This document shows, one piece after another, positions 6,798-16,144 of a stretch of DNA of 32,665 bases; the first letter of the stretch is position 1, and every line of letters begins with the position of its first letter. This DNA is from CAZIQY01 sp964541605 (GTDB taxonomy: Bacteria; Desulfobacterota; Syntrophia; Syntrophales; UBA2185). The stretch lies in the NCBI GenBank assembly GCA_964541605.1, contig CAZIQY010000028.1, positions 1-32,665 of the forward strand, read 5' to 3'. The translations under genes were made by a program, and so were the position numbers. The notes beneath the pieces are model-generated. The model saw only the letters and a program-made list of their open reading frames with translations, had not been told where the DNA came from and made no database searches.

Positions 6798-8756
6798 ATG
6801 ACTGGTAAAACGATTACCGAAAAGATTATTCAATCTCATATCATTTCCGGAAGGTTCGTCCCAGGTTCCGAAATCGGCATCAGAATCGACCAGACCCTCA
6901 CCCAGGATGCCACAGGTACGATGGCTTATCTGCAGTTCGAAGCAATGAATGTTCAAAGGGTCAGGACGGAATTATCCGTAAGTTACATCGATCACAACAC
7001 GATTCAGGTAGGATTTGAGAGCGCCGACGATCATAGATACCTGCAGAGTGTTGCACAGAAGTTCGGCATCTATCTGTCCCGGGCCGGGAACGGTATCTGT
7101 CATCAGGTACATCTCGAAAGGTTTGGAAAACCCGGCAAGACCCTGCTTGGCGCGGACAGTCACACGCCGATGGGCGGCGGCCTCGGTATGCTGGCCATTG
7201 GCGCCGGCGGCCTCGATGTGGCCTTGGCGATGGCAGGAAAGCCTCTCTATCTGATCGCACCCAGGATTATCAGGATCAATCTTAAAGGCAAGCTATCTCC
7301 ATGGATATCTGCAAAGGATATCATCCTGAAGGTTCTTGAACTCTTTACGACAAAGGAAAACGTAGGTACTGTTCTTGAGTATGGAGGAGATGGCACGGCA
7401 ATCCTCTCAATACCGGAAAGAGCAACCATCACCAACATGGGCGCTGAATGCGGGGTCACGACTTCCATTTTCCCGAGTGATGAAATGACACGGATTTTTC
7501 TGAGAGCGCAGAAACGTGAAGAAGACTGGCAGGAAATCGTTGCCGATCCGGACGCCGGGTATGAACGAACGGTCATCATAAATCTCTCCGATCTGGTCCC
7601 CCTTACGGCTAAACCCCACAGCCCTGATCATGTCTGCCCTGTAAGGGACATGGGCGAGATTGAGGTCAATCAGGTATGCATAGGAAGCTGTACGAATTCC
7701 TCGTACAAAGATCTGGTAACGGTGGCCCGTATTCTGAAAGGACAGGTGGTCCATCCGGGAGTCAGTTTCATCATTGCACCGGGCTCAAGACAGGTGCTGG
7801 AGAATCTCGCCAGAGACGGATATCTCACAGACCTTATCCAGTCGGGAGCAAGACTGATGGAAAGTGCCTGCGGATTTTGCATCGGCAACAGCCAGAGCCC
7901 GCCGTCCAACGGAGTATCTCTGCGGACATCAAACAGAAACTTCCCGGGCAGATCGGGAACGGCTGATGCGGAAGTATATCTCGTAAGCCCTGAAACGGCC
8001 GCGGCCGCCGTCATTACGGGAAGATTCACCGATCCGCGGGACCTCGGCATGGATTATCCCGACGTCAGCTTGCCCCTGCAATTTTACATCGACGACAGCA
8101 TGATCATAAAACCAACAGATACAGGAGAACCTGCCTCTTCCGTTTCCATTGAAATCTACAGGGGGTCGAATATCGCAAGACCGCCCATAAACAATCCCTT
8201 TCCGCATGCCATTGAGGGCGTTGTCACGATAAAGGTGGGCGATAATATCACCACGGATGACATCGTTCCTGCGGGTCGCCGGATGAAATACCGTTCCAAT
8301 ATTTCCAGATATTCAAAATATCTTTTTGAAACCGTTGATCATCACTTTCATAAGCGCGCAAAAAAAATCCAGAAGGAGAAAAAACACAATATCATCGTAG
8401 CGGGACTTTCATACGGTCAGGGCTCATCAAGAGAACATGCCGCCATGTGCCCGATGTTTTTGGGGGTTAAAGCGGTTATTGCCAGGTCCTTCGAACGGAT
8501 CCACTCGGCAAATCTGATCAATTTCGGCATTATTCCCCTTACATTCACAGCTGCAGAAGATTATGGCCGCATCTCACAGGGCGATGTCCTTGAGATTGCC
8601 GATGTTACCAATATCATTAAAGACAAGGCGAAAATGCTCGTCAGAAATGTTACCACGGACAAGATATTTGAAGTCCTGTACCATTTATCTGAGCGACAGG
8701 AAAAAATCCTTTTAGCGGGAGGGGCGATCAATCTGACGGTATCATCTGACGCTTAA
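6798..8756 (+). CDS. acn: Aconitate hydratase
   Basis: Cytoplasmic [4Fe-4S] enzyme interconverting citrate and isocitrate. At 652 residues it is the shorter bacterial form related to mitochondrial-type aconitases. Cluster ligands are visible at Cys298 (CIGSCTNSS), Cys358 and Cys361 (ACGFCIGN). The substrate-binding block NRNFPGRSG follows, then the swivel-domain signature GDNITTDDIVPAG and GLSYGQGSSREHA near the C-terminus. ATG 6798 has only a weak ribosome-binding site. The stop is followed after one base by the next ATG, so it is tightly coupled to the DUF4124/C39 gene. It supplies the substrate for the isocitrate dehydrogenase encoded at 16683. Confidence 0.95.
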   Translation: MTGKTITEKIIQSHIISGRFVPGSEIGIRIDQTLTQDATGTMAYLQFEAMNVQRVRTELSVSYIDHNTIQVGFESADDHRYLQSVAQKFGIYLSRAGNGICHQVHLERFGKPGKTLLGADSHTPMGGGLGMLAIGAGGLDVALAMAGKPLYLIAPRIIRINLKGKLSPWISAKDIILKVLELFTTKENVGTVLEYGGDGTAILSIPERATITNMGAECGVTTSIFPSDEMTRIFLRAQKREEDWQEIVADPDAGYERTVIINLSDLVPLTAKPHSPDHVCPVRDMGEIEVNQVCIGSCTNSSYKDLVTVARILKGQVVHPGVSFIIAPGSRQVLENLARDGYLTDLIQSGARLMESACGFCIGNSQSPPSNGVSLRTSNRNFPGRSGTADAEVYLVSPETAAAAVITGRFTDPRDLGMDYPDVSLPLQFYIDDSMIIKPTDTGEPASSVSIEIYRGSNIARPPINNPFPHAIEGVVTIKVGDNITTDDIVPAGRRMKYRSNISRYSKYLFETVDHHFHKRAKKIQKEKKHNIIVAGLSYGQGSSREHAAMCPMFLGVKAVIARSFERIHSANLINFGIIPLTFTAAEDYGRISQGDVLEIADVTNIIKDKAKMLVRNVTTDKIFEVLYHLSERQEKILLAGGAINLTVSSDA

Positions 8757-8757
8757 A

Positions 8758-9495
8758 ATGAGAATATCACGAATATTAAAAAATATTATCATTGTATTAA
8801 TCCTTTTTGCATTGTCTCTTCCGGCACAGTCTGCTGAAATATACCGGTGGGTCGACAGTGAGGGTGTTGTCCACTACACGGATGACCCACCGGAAGGGAT
8901 AAAAGAAACGAAGAACCTGAATGTTCCAGACCCGGATCGGCAAGCTGACACACGCATCAGAAAATCAACCGTATCTGACAAAAAGTCCCTTGTGTCGTTA
9001 CCGGCGACAACTGAAACAGGTTCTCTTCATAAGATCAAGAATTTCCGCATCTCACAGCAGGACGGTCCCTGGTGCGCCCTGGCAACCATTGAGATGATTG
9101 CCGGGTACTACGGTTTCGGCATCAGTCAGATACAGGTGTCTCTGGAATCGGACATCTCCCGCGACAGGGGAATGACGCTGAATGCCATATTAAAATATTT
9201 TGATCGTCTGAGGATTCTGATGCTGAATGTCGAGCACCACTATGGCGGGAATCTCGAATCCGTCAAAAGGCTGATAGACAATCAAATTCCCGTGATATGG
9301 CTGCATCGCGTTCCGGAAGGCAGAAGATGGGGAGGATTGCATTCAGCCGTGGTCATCGGATACGACGATGTTCGGAGAATCGTCGTCGTGGCAGATCCCG
9401 CGTGCGGTTGCGAGGTCGCTATGTCCTATAAAGAATTTATGATGCGGTGGCAAAAAACAGACAACTTATATGTTGTCGTCACTTCAAGATTATAG
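8758..9495 (+). CDS. Exported DUF4124 - C39-like peptidase protein
   Basis: 245-residue exported protein. A signal peptide ends near residue 25 (AQSA-EIYR). A DUF4124 domain (about 26-60, EIYRWVDSEGVVHYTDDPP) follows, then a linker and a papain-like C39 peptidase domain from about 95. Likely catalytic residues are Cys106 (DGPWCALA), His195 (GLHSAVVIGYDD) and Asp213 (VADPACG). C39 domains process double-glycine leaders in exporters, but free-standing exported versions have unclear substrates. The gene begins one base after the aconitase stop. It shares its N-terminal DUF4124 module with the selenoglutaredoxin at 16145. It converges on the lipoprotein gene 16 bp downstream. Confidence 0.85.
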   Translation: MRISRILKNIIIVLILFALSLPAQSAEIYRWVDSEGVVHYTDDPPEGIKETKNLNVPDPDRQADTRIRKSTVSDKKSLVSLPATTETGSLHKIKNFRISQQDGPWCALATIEMIAGYYGFGISQIQVSLESDISRDRGMTLNAILKYFDRLRILMLNVEHHYGGNLESVKRLIDNQIPVIWLHRVPEGRRWGGLHSAVVIGYDDVRRIVVVADPACGCEVAMSYKEFMMRWQKTDNLYVVVTSRL

Positions 9496-9511
9496 CGTTT
9501 GAGACAAAGAA

Positions 9512-10132
9512 TCAGTTCGAACCTTTTGCAACCCTGTGGATATCCGGTATCAGTTCTTTCGAAAACCTTTCCATGGCCACACTCATGGCCACGGCCATCT
9601 CATGGGGATGCCTGTCCTTTCCAAAAGGTTCCTGCAGTTTGTATGATTTCTGCAGGATAACATGGTTTGCAGCGGTCTTCTTCAATGCATCCGAAAGAGT
9701 CACGCGAACCACCAGAGACGACCAGTGCTTTTCTCGTTCATCTATTTCCATAAACTCTTCAATGTGCCCTTCGAGAAGAAATCGGGCCTCCCCTGCATCT
9801 TCACGGGAAAGGATAAAATCAAAAATCTTTGCGCTTCTAATATCCCGTAGGATAAGATCGGTCATCATGTAAGCCGGTGCGATATCCCATCGGTGGTGCC
9901 GATAGATATCCCTCATATACGGCTTTGACCGGTAAACCATTTCGTTGCCCTGAAAGGCCCTGACCGCCGTGAATCTCTCCACCCGGATGGAACCATTGAT
10001 CCTGGACAGATTCTCAAAACGGGGAACCGGATACTCCAGGGTATAGTGATTAACCGTCCGGGATGGTTGAGCCCCCCCAATGCAACCTGAAACCAGAAAT
10101 CCGACAAAAAGCAGCACAAGAGATTTTTTCAT
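9512..10132 (-). CDS. ABC-type lipid-transport auxiliary lipoprotein (PqiC/YmbA-like)
   Basis: 206-residue lipoprotein with signal MKKSLVLLFVGFLVSGC (lipobox VSGC). It then has the YTLEYPVPRF and IRVERFTAVRAFQGNEMVYR pattern of the ABC-transport auxiliary component family (DUF330/PqiC). It probably sits in the outer or inner membrane leaflet and works with the MCE protein encoded just upstream. ATG 10132 is chosen because it lies 4 nt after the MCE stop and starts the lipoprotein signal; the longer frame from 10159 would bury it. It is the last gene of the four-gene lipid-transport operon. Confidence 0.85.
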   Translation of the reverse strand: MKKSLVLLFVGFLVSGCIGGAQPSRTVNHYTLEYPVPRFENLSRINGSIRVERFTAVRAFQGNEMVYRSKPYMRDIYRHHRWDIAPAYMMTDLILRDIRSAKIFDFILSREDAGEARFLLEGHIEEFMEIDEREKHWSSLVVRVTLSDALKKTAANHVILQKSYKLQEPFGKDRHPHEMAVAMSVAMERFSKELIPDIHRVAKGSN

Positions 10133-10136
10133 AGCT

Positions 10137-11087
10137 TCATTTATCCTCTCTTGTCCCATCGGAAGCCCCGGGATTCCCGAATATCAGCTCCGAGGGATTG
10201 TTTTGAATCTTTTCGAGGAGTCTGTTCAAATTTTCCGAATTTGATTTTATTTCCTGCAGGACATCTTCAAGGTCAACTGATATCTTACGGGATCTTTGAT
10301 CAATGTGATCCATAAACCGGCCGGCTTTTCCTGCCGTGTCAGCCATTTTCATTGCGGAAATTTCTCTTCTGAGTTCCGCCATCAGCGTTCGCGTCTCTGA
10401 CAGAGTGTTTTGAGCCTCCACAAGAACCTTGTCCACTTTGCCCTCGGCGATCATTCTATCGATCTTTTGCGTCGTCCTTTCCAGTGAAAGAGTCGTCGAT
10501 TCTATATTTTTTACCGTATTGGCCAGACGCGGATTGTTGAAAAAACTTTGCACGGATTTTGTCGCTCCTTTAAAATGATCGGATATGCCTTCAAAATCGA
10601 TCTTTTGAATCTTTCCATAAATAGCAGCAAGTCCGACCATAATCTGTCTGATATCCGAAGGACGGGATGGAATCACCGGATACTCGGATTCAAATGTCAT
10701 ATCCGGTCCAAGAACCGGTTCATTCCCCTGTCTTCTGTCCAGTTCAATAAAAACGATCCCCGTGATACCCACCGACTTGAGCTGTGCCAGCACATCAGGA
10801 TCGACTTTCCCCGTGTAGTTAATCTTAATCACGACTTCCACAAGCCTGTGATCCGGCGCCACTCCGATTTTCAGCACCCTCCCTACTTCGACCCCGCGAT
10901 ATTTCACGCTGGAATCGACCTGAAGTCCCTGAACCGATTCATCGAAGTAGATCACATAGGTTAAACCTTTTTCGAAGTATTTTGATGCACCCAGCCATAT
11001 AATCAACACGACACCGATGAGACTTCCAACCGTGACAAAGAGGCCGATCATAAACTTGGAGGTTTTCCTGGCGGTTTTGTTTTCCAC
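10137..11087 (-). CDS. mlaD: MCE-domain (MlaD-like) lipid-transport protein
   Basis: 316-residue substrate-binding component of an Mla-type ABC lipid transporter. An N-terminal transmembrane anchor (about 13-33) is followed by the MCE domain (about 40-115, YVIYFDESVQGLQVDSSVKY and RGVEVGRVLKIG), then a long predicted helical and coiled region. It should form a periplasmic ring on the MlaE permease. The start is GTG 11087, supported by AAGGAG 6 nt upstream, inside the 3' end of the ATPase gene. The symbol is by family analogy; the lipid and its direction of transport are not shown by sequence. Confidence 0.88.
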   Translation of the reverse strand: MENKTARKTSKFMIGLFVTVGSLIGVVLIIWLGASKYFEKGLTYVIYFDESVQGLQVDSSVKYRGVEVGRVLKIGVAPDHRLVEVVIKINYTGKVDPDVLAQLKSVGITGIVFIELDRRQGNEPVLGPDMTFESEYPVIPSRPSDIRQIMVGLAAIYGKIQKIDFEGISDHFKGATKSVQSFFNNPRLANTVKNIESTTLSLERTTQKIDRMIAEGKVDKVLVEAQNTLSETRTLMAELRREISAMKMADTAGKAGRFMDHIDQRSRKISVDLEDVLQEIKSNSENLNRLLEKIQNNPSELIFGNPGASDGTREDK

Positions 11088-11090
11088 GCT

Positions 11091-11870
11091 TTACTCCTTA
11101 AAGGTTCTATTGAAGAAGTTCAATACTCTTTGGTCTTTGCTGTATTTTCGAAGTTCTCTTGGATCACCTTCGGCAATAATCCCCTTCTTTTCCTTGTCGA
11201 GCATAATGACACGATGGGCAATGCTGAAAATCAAATCAAGATCATGTGTGACGATGACCATCGTGGTTCCAAGGTTCTCGTTGATTGATTTGATCATGTC
11301 ATAAATCTCCGCCGACGTGACGGGATCAAGGCCTGCCGAAGGTTCATCGAAAAAAAGGATCGTCGGATCCATGACCATCGCCCTGGCCAGCCCCGCCCTT
11401 TTTTTCATACCCCCCGAAAGCTCCGATGGATAATGGTGCTCATAGCCTGAAAGATTCACCATACCGAGCTTCATTTTTATCATAAGCTGAATAAAGGCGG
11501 GCGATAGTCTCTTAAATTCAAGGAGGGGAAGAGACACATTTTCAGCCAGGGTCATGGAACCGATGAGTGCTCCAGACTGAAAAAGAACGCCGAGTCCCTT
11601 CCTTACTTTTTTTAATGCGTCATCATCAACGGACATGATATCCACGCCGTCGATCACCACCCTGCCCATGGATGTCCTGTAAAGGCCTATCATATATTTG
11701 AGAAGGGTGGACTTGCCGCAGCCGCTGCCTCCCAATATGATGAAAATCTCACTCTGTCTCACGTCAAAGTTGATATTTTCAAGTACGATCTGATCCCCAT
11801 AACCGGCGGCAAGCCCTTCAACCGTGATAACGGGCGGCCTTTCAGACATGCTCGACGAACGGTTCATCAT
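11091..11870 (-). CDS. mlaF: Mla-type ABC transporter ATP-binding protein
   Basis: 259-residue ABC ATPase driving lipid transport. Walker A GGSGCGKST is at about 47-55, with Q-loop LFQSGALIGS, signature LSGGMKKRAGLARAM, Walker B ILFFDEPSAGLDP and H-loop VTHD. This is the organisation of MlaF/Ttg2A proteins. The start is uncertain: ATG 11870 lies 4 nt past the permease stop, ATG 11885 would overlap the permease, and ATG 11849 is also possible. None has a clear ribosome-binding site, which suggests translational coupling. Confidence 0.9.
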   Translation of the reverse strand: MMNRSSSMSERPPVITVEGLAAGYGDQIVLENINFDVRQSEIFIILGGSGCGKSTLLKYMIGLYRTSMGRVVIDGVDIMSVDDDALKKVRKGLGVLFQSGALIGSMTLAENVSLPLLEFKRLSPAFIQLMIKMKLGMVNLSGYEHHYPSELSGGMKKRAGLARAMVMDPTILFFDEPSAGLDPVTSAEIYDMIKSINENLGTTMVIVTHDLDLIFSIAHRVIMLDKEKKGIIAEGDPRELRKYSKDQRVLNFFNRTFKE

Positions 11871-11874
11871 GACA

Positions 11875-13026
11875 TCAGAAAGCATAATGCAAAATAATGG
11901 CAAAGGCCGAGTCAGCTACAACAATCAGAAAAATCGCGGAAACAACGGCAGACGTCGTCGATTCCCCGACGGCCTCCGCGCCTCCGAATACTTGAAATCC
12001 TCTCTGACAGCCGATGCCCGCGATCAGGAAAGCAAAGACGGCAGATTTCACAAGGCTTGAAACCACATCAAGTATCTCGATGTGTTTCATCGTTTGCTGG
12101 ACATACGTATAAAATGTCAAATCCAGGCCGATCACGCCCACAAGCAAACCGCCCATGATTCCAAACAGCATGGCATAGAGTGTAAGCAAGGGGACAACAA
12201 TCATGGCCGCAATGATTTTGGGAACGGCAAGAAACCGGACAGGATCAAACCCCATGGTGGCGAGGGCATCCACCTCTTCATTGACCATCATGGTGCCGAT
12301 TTCAGCCGCAAATGCCGATCCGGAGCGCCCGGCTACGATGATCGCCGTCATCATCGGCCCTAATTCCTTCACAATGGCAACACTTACAAGTGCTGCCACA
12401 TACAGGTTCGCGCCAAACTGCTTCAGCTGAAGCGACGACATGAAGGCCATAATGAGCCCGATAAGCAGGCTGAGGAGTCCTACGATAGGCAGAGCGTCAG
12501 ACCCGGACTTTCTCATGTAGAAAAGAACGTCGCCCCACCTGACAGATCGGGGATGTGAAACACAATATACCATGGCCGTCAGGAGCTCTCCTAAAAACGT
12601 CATGACGGCAATGAAGTCATGATAAAAACCGACGGTGGCCTCACCCACCCGGTCAAAGAAATGAAGCGTTCTCTTTTCGGAGTGAATAGAGGGCATGACG
12701 AGCGCTTGTTTGTCAATGAGTTCCATCATGCCTTTCGCTTCCCGGGACATGTTTTCATAAGTGACATGAATGGATTGGCTTCGGGCCCGGGTCTCCAACT
12801 GAACAAGGGATAGGGCGCCGGCACTGTCTATATAGCGAAGCGCGGACAGATCCACGGTCAGAGAGGAAGGATTCTTTTCAGCTATAACCTTATCGACTTG
12901 AGAAATGAAACGATCGAAATCTCCCATGCCGATGTGTCCCGATACAGTCAAAAGGATATCGCCCCCTTCGCTCCCTCCAACGGCAATTGAAAACCCCTCC
13001 TGTTGATGAACCGTTTGAACTATCAT
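11875..13026 (-). CDS. mlaE: STAS-MlaE fusion lipid-transporter permease
   Basis: 383-residue permease of the MlaE family with a STAS domain fused to its N-terminus. Residues about 15-110 form the STAS (MlaB-like) module, including LTVDLSALRYIDSAGALSL. The permease follows with the conserved block KELGPMMTAIIVAGRSGSAFAAEIGTM and EEVDALATMGFDP, and about five membrane segments. In E. coli the STAS protein MlaB is separate; the fusion explains why no free mlaB gene is found here. This is the first gene of the operon, started at ATG 13026 with a modest AAGGGC ribosome-binding site. Confidence 0.92.
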   Translation of the reverse strand: MIVQTVHQQEGFSIAVGGSEGGDILLTVSGHIGMGDFDRFISQVDKVIAEKNPSSLTVDLSALRYIDSAGALSLVQLETRARSQSIHVTYENMSREAKGMMELIDKQALVMPSIHSEKRTLHFFDRVGEATVGFYHDFIAVMTFLGELLTAMVYCVSHPRSVRWGDVLFYMRKSGSDALPIVGLLSLLIGLIMAFMSSLQLKQFGANLYVAALVSVAIVKELGPMMTAIIVAGRSGSAFAAEIGTMMVNEEVDALATMGFDPVRFLAVPKIIAAMIVVPLLTLYAMLFGIMGGLLVGVIGLDLTFYTYVQQTMKHIEILDVVSSLVKSAVFAFLIAGIGCQRGFQVFGGAEAVGESTTSAVVSAIFLIVVADSAFAIILHYAF

Positions 13027-13066
13027 CGGCCGCCCTTTTTTACGATCTGTTGAATAATTGCTATTT

Positions 13067-13094
13067 CTTATAATCTCATCACATTAAATATCAA
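13067..13094 (-). promoter_or_regulatory. Probable sigma-70 promoter of the Mla-type operon
   Basis: Read on the minus strand, -35 TTGATA (13094-13089) and -10 TATAAG (13072-13067) are separated by 16 bp, about 40 bp upstream of the permease start codon at 13026. Confidence 0.6.
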
Positions 13095-13187
13095 GCATAA
13101 TGTAACTTTTTGCCCGCGTTTTTTATGGCTACCCGATGCCCGTTATGCTAATAGACGAAAAAGACATTCCAAAGGATGTGAGGAAGC

Positions 13188-15335
13188 TTGTTTTTAAAGG
13201 ACACAATAGCAGATGTCGGCACAAGAAGCCGAAAGTTGACAATCGCAGTGCTGATCGGGATGGTTTTTATGGGGGCTATCCTGTTGTTCGGCATGGAACC
13301 CCTTGTGGGCCGGCTGCTAATCCCTTATTTCGGAGGCGCCGCCCATGTATGGCTTACCTGTCTCATGTTCTTTCAGGCCATGCTCCTCGTGGGGTACCTG
13401 TACGCCCATCTGTTTGTCAGGAAACTCGGCGTCTGGCATCTCATTCTCCTCCCCCTCCCCCTTGTGATCCTGCCCATGCGGATTCAAGCGACACCCGATC
13501 CCCATGCACCGTTGCTCGACGTTCTCATGATTCTATTCCTGCAGGCGGCGTTGCCCTTTATCGTTCTTTCTACAACTGCCGTTGTGGCCCAGTCATGGTT
13601 GAGCCGCTCTTCCCTCGGAAGGCATTATGATCCATACCCTCTGTATGCGGCCTCCAATGCGGGATCCCTGCTCGCCCTGCTGGGGTATACCTTCCTTGCC
13701 GAGCCGTTGATGGGTCTGCGTATCCAGAGCCTCACCTGGACGGGGGGATATATCGCCTATATGGTTCTGGTTACAGCAGCCTGGTTTCTGCTTCGTCCCG
13801 AGAAAGAATCAACCGTTTTGTTTCCAGAGGATCAGGTGAAATCCGGATGGAACACCATAAGAGCATCTGCCTGCATGCGGTGGATTCTGTTGAGCAGTCT
13901 GCCATCGGCGCTTCTTCTGGCCGTGACCAATTTCATAGCCCTGGAAGTCGGATCTTTCCCCTTGACGTGGGTTTTTCCATTGGCACTCTATCTTGGCAGT
14001 TTCATCGTGACTTTTCGTAGTAATGGCGGTGTTCCCGAATTTCTCAAAATTCACTGGCCGGAACTTATGCTGGGATCATTTTTTCTGTATCTCCTTGGTC
14101 CTTCGCACTGGCTCGCCATTATCGGGCACCTGACCGCTTTTTTCTTAATCTGTCTTGTCGCTCACGGCAGCCTGTACGAACTGCACCCTCCAGCCACCCA
14201 TCTTACCCATTTCTATCTGCTCATTGCTCTCGGAGGCTGGATCGGCGGCGCCATCGTCAGCCTCGTTGCCCCATTCACCTTCAGGGGTCTGTTTGAATAT
14301 CCCGTTCTATTGGCATTCATCTGTGTGACATTCTGGTGGTGTCACGGCAAGTCCATTTCCTTTTTCTCGCCCGGAAAATCATTCCTTGCCTCCGGCCTTC
14401 GCATTGCTTTCATCATTGCCATGGTCACCCTTATCGGAATGGAAAGCTGGGCATCACTGAATGAACCGATCATATATCGATACCGTAATTTCTACGGGAC
14501 GTACCGGATTAAAGATGACCGATTGTCAGGCGGTGAATCAGGCGTTCTCCGGAAACTTCTGCACGGCAGGACATTGCATGGGGCTCAACTTCTTGATCCG
14601 GTCTTGCGCTTTACGCCGATCACATACTATTATCCGGGTGGCGGTATTTCCGATGCTTATGAGACGACGCAGCTGCCGCGAAGAATCGCCGTGCTGGGAC
14701 TCGGTTCAGGCGCTGCCGCGGCTTATGCAAAGCCTGATGATATGATCACCTACTATGAAATCGATCCCGACAATGAGAAAATCGCCCGCCGATGGTTCAC
14801 GTATCTCGAGGACTGCAAGGGAAAAGTGGATATTGTTGTCGGTGACGGCCGCCTGTCCATGCAGCGGCTGGATAACGGGGCAGCGAGGTATGATATTATT
14901 CACATGGATGCCTTTACCGGAGACGGCATCCCGACGCATCTTCTGACCCGTGAAGCCATGGAAATATATCTGAGCCGTCTGGCGGAAAACGGCGTTATCC
15001 TGTTTCATATCTCCAATCGTTATTATGAACTTCGCCCCGTCATAAAATCCACGTCCAGAAGCCTGAAGCTTGCCGGCGTCATCAATGTTCCGCCGACGAG
15101 CGACAAGCTCAAAACCCATGAAAACGCCACATGGTGTGTCGTTCTTGCCAGAAACCCGGAGCGCCTTCAACCACTGCTTTCCCGGGGCTGGAAATTGCTC
15201 GGAAAGGACGACGGTCTGAACGAGACAGCCCCATGGTCGGACGATTACATTAATATCCTTGCTCCTTTGATAGAAAATCTCAAAGCGAATATCAGTCAGT
15301 TCAGAACGACTATGACTCACATGCGCTTTCTTTAA
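13188..15335 (+). CDS. Membrane-fused spermidine-synthase-like protein
   Basis: 715-residue two-part protein. The N-terminal 430 or so residues contain many hydrophobic helices (for example 20-40, 60-80, 110-135, 245-270). The C-terminal 270 residues are a spermidine-synthase-type Rossmann methyltransferase fold: VLGLGSGAAAAY, then acidic EIDPDN, GDGR, and MDAFTGDGIPTHLLT. This architecture belongs to the 'fused MFS/spermidine synthase' group, whose true substrate is not established. TTG 13188 has AGGAAG immediately upstream; ATG 13260 is an alternative but would cut the first membrane helix. A Crp/Fnr regulator follows 22 nt later. Aminopropyl transfer is not assured from sequence. Confidence 0.8.
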   Translation: MFLKDTIADVGTRSRKLTIAVLIGMVFMGAILLFGMEPLVGRLLIPYFGGAAHVWLTCLMFFQAMLLVGYLYAHLFVRKLGVWHLILLPLPLVILPMRIQATPDPHAPLLDVLMILFLQAALPFIVLSTTAVVAQSWLSRSSLGRHYDPYPLYAASNAGSLLALLGYTFLAEPLMGLRIQSLTWTGGYIAYMVLVTAAWFLLRPEKESTVLFPEDQVKSGWNTIRASACMRWILLSSLPSALLLAVTNFIALEVGSFPLTWVFPLALYLGSFIVTFRSNGGVPEFLKIHWPELMLGSFFLYLLGPSHWLAIIGHLTAFFLICLVAHGSLYELHPPATHLTHFYLLIALGGWIGGAIVSLVAPFTFRGLFEYPVLLAFICVTFWWCHGKSISFFSPGKSFLASGLRIAFIIAMVTLIGMESWASLNEPIIYRYRNFYGTYRIKDDRLSGGESGVLRKLLHGRTLHGAQLLDPVLRFTPITYYYPGGGISDAYETTQLPRRIAVLGLGSGAAAAYAKPDDMITYYEIDPDNEKIARRWFTYLEDCKGKVDIVVGDGRLSMQRLDNGAARYDIIHMDAFTGDGIPTHLLTREAMEIYLSRLAENGVILFHISNRYYELRPVIKSTSRSLKLAGVINVPPTSDKLKTHENATWCVVLARNPERLQPLLSRGWKLLGKDDGLNETAPWSDDYINILAPLIENLKANISQFRTTMTHMRFL

Positions 15336-15357
15336 GAATTTTTACGGAAGGTGAAAC

Positions 15358-16062
15358 ATGAGAAACTTCTCACAAAAGACGGAATTTGATCATTTCATCA
15401 GATTCATACCCTTTCTGGCCTGCTTATCCGATAATGAAATCAATGAAATAAAAAAGAACATCGTCGAAAAGCGTTTCCTGAAAAATCAAACGATTCTCCA
15501 GGAGGAAGACACACCGAATTATCTGTACTTCGTTTATTCCGGCAAGGTGAAAGTTGTCCAGCTGAGCACAGACGGTAAGGAAAGGATGATCGCCATTCAC
15601 AGGAGGGGAGATTCCTTCGGTGAAATGGCAGTACTCGATGGTATGACCGCCCCAGCCACAGTGATCGCCATCGAAGACACCAAGGTTGGATTTATTTCCA
15701 GGGAAGATTTCGAAAAATATTTATTAAAAAACACCAAGGTCATGATGGAAATCATCGCCATGCTTTGTGCCAGATTAAGACAGGCGTGGCTGATGCTCAA
15801 GGTGATGAGCTTCGCCGATGCGGAGGAGAGGGTGCGGAATATCTTGAAAATCATGGGGGACCAATTCGGCATAAGGGACCAGAGAGGAACGATCATCAAC
15901 CTGAGACTGACGCACAATGATATTGCGGAGTTCGCATCCATTTCAAGAGAAACGGTAACCCGTATCATCAAGAAGCTTGTCGATTCAGGAGAAATAGCCG
16001 TTTTAGATAACAAACATTTCCTCTTGAAGTCCGCTTTTTTAAAGAACATCAATTCCCTGTGA
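15358..16062 (+). CDS. Crp/Fnr family transcriptional regulator
   Basis: 234-residue DNA-binding protein. A cyclic-nucleotide-binding-like beta-roll (about 20-125, with YFVYSGKVKVVQL and GDSFGEMAVLDG) is followed by a dimerisation helix. The C-terminal winged helix holds the Crp-type helix-turn-helix (LTHNDIAEFASISRETVTRIIKKL). The Fe-S cysteine cluster of true FNR proteins is absent, so it is more Crp-like; the ligand is unknown. The start is supported by GGAAGGTG. Its placement after the spermidine-synthase-like gene and 82 nt before the selenoglutaredoxin makes it a candidate local regulator. Confidence 0.9.
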   Translation: MRNFSQKTEFDHFIRFIPFLACLSDNEINEIKKNIVEKRFLKNQTILQEEDTPNYLYFVYSGKVKVVQLSTDGKERMIAIHRRGDSFGEMAVLDGMTAPATVIAIEDTKVGFISREDFEKYLLKNTKVMMEIIAMLCARLRQAWLMLKVMSFADAEERVRNILKIMGDQFGIRDQRGTIINLRLTHNDIAEFASISRETVTRIIKKLVDSGEIAVLDNKHFLLKSAFLKNINSL

Positions 16063-16144
16063 TTCGTGTTTCTTTAGCTTCGATTAGTAACAAATGGACA
16101 CGTCGTATCCATTGTGGTAGAAATCCGGAGAAAGGCAAACGACC

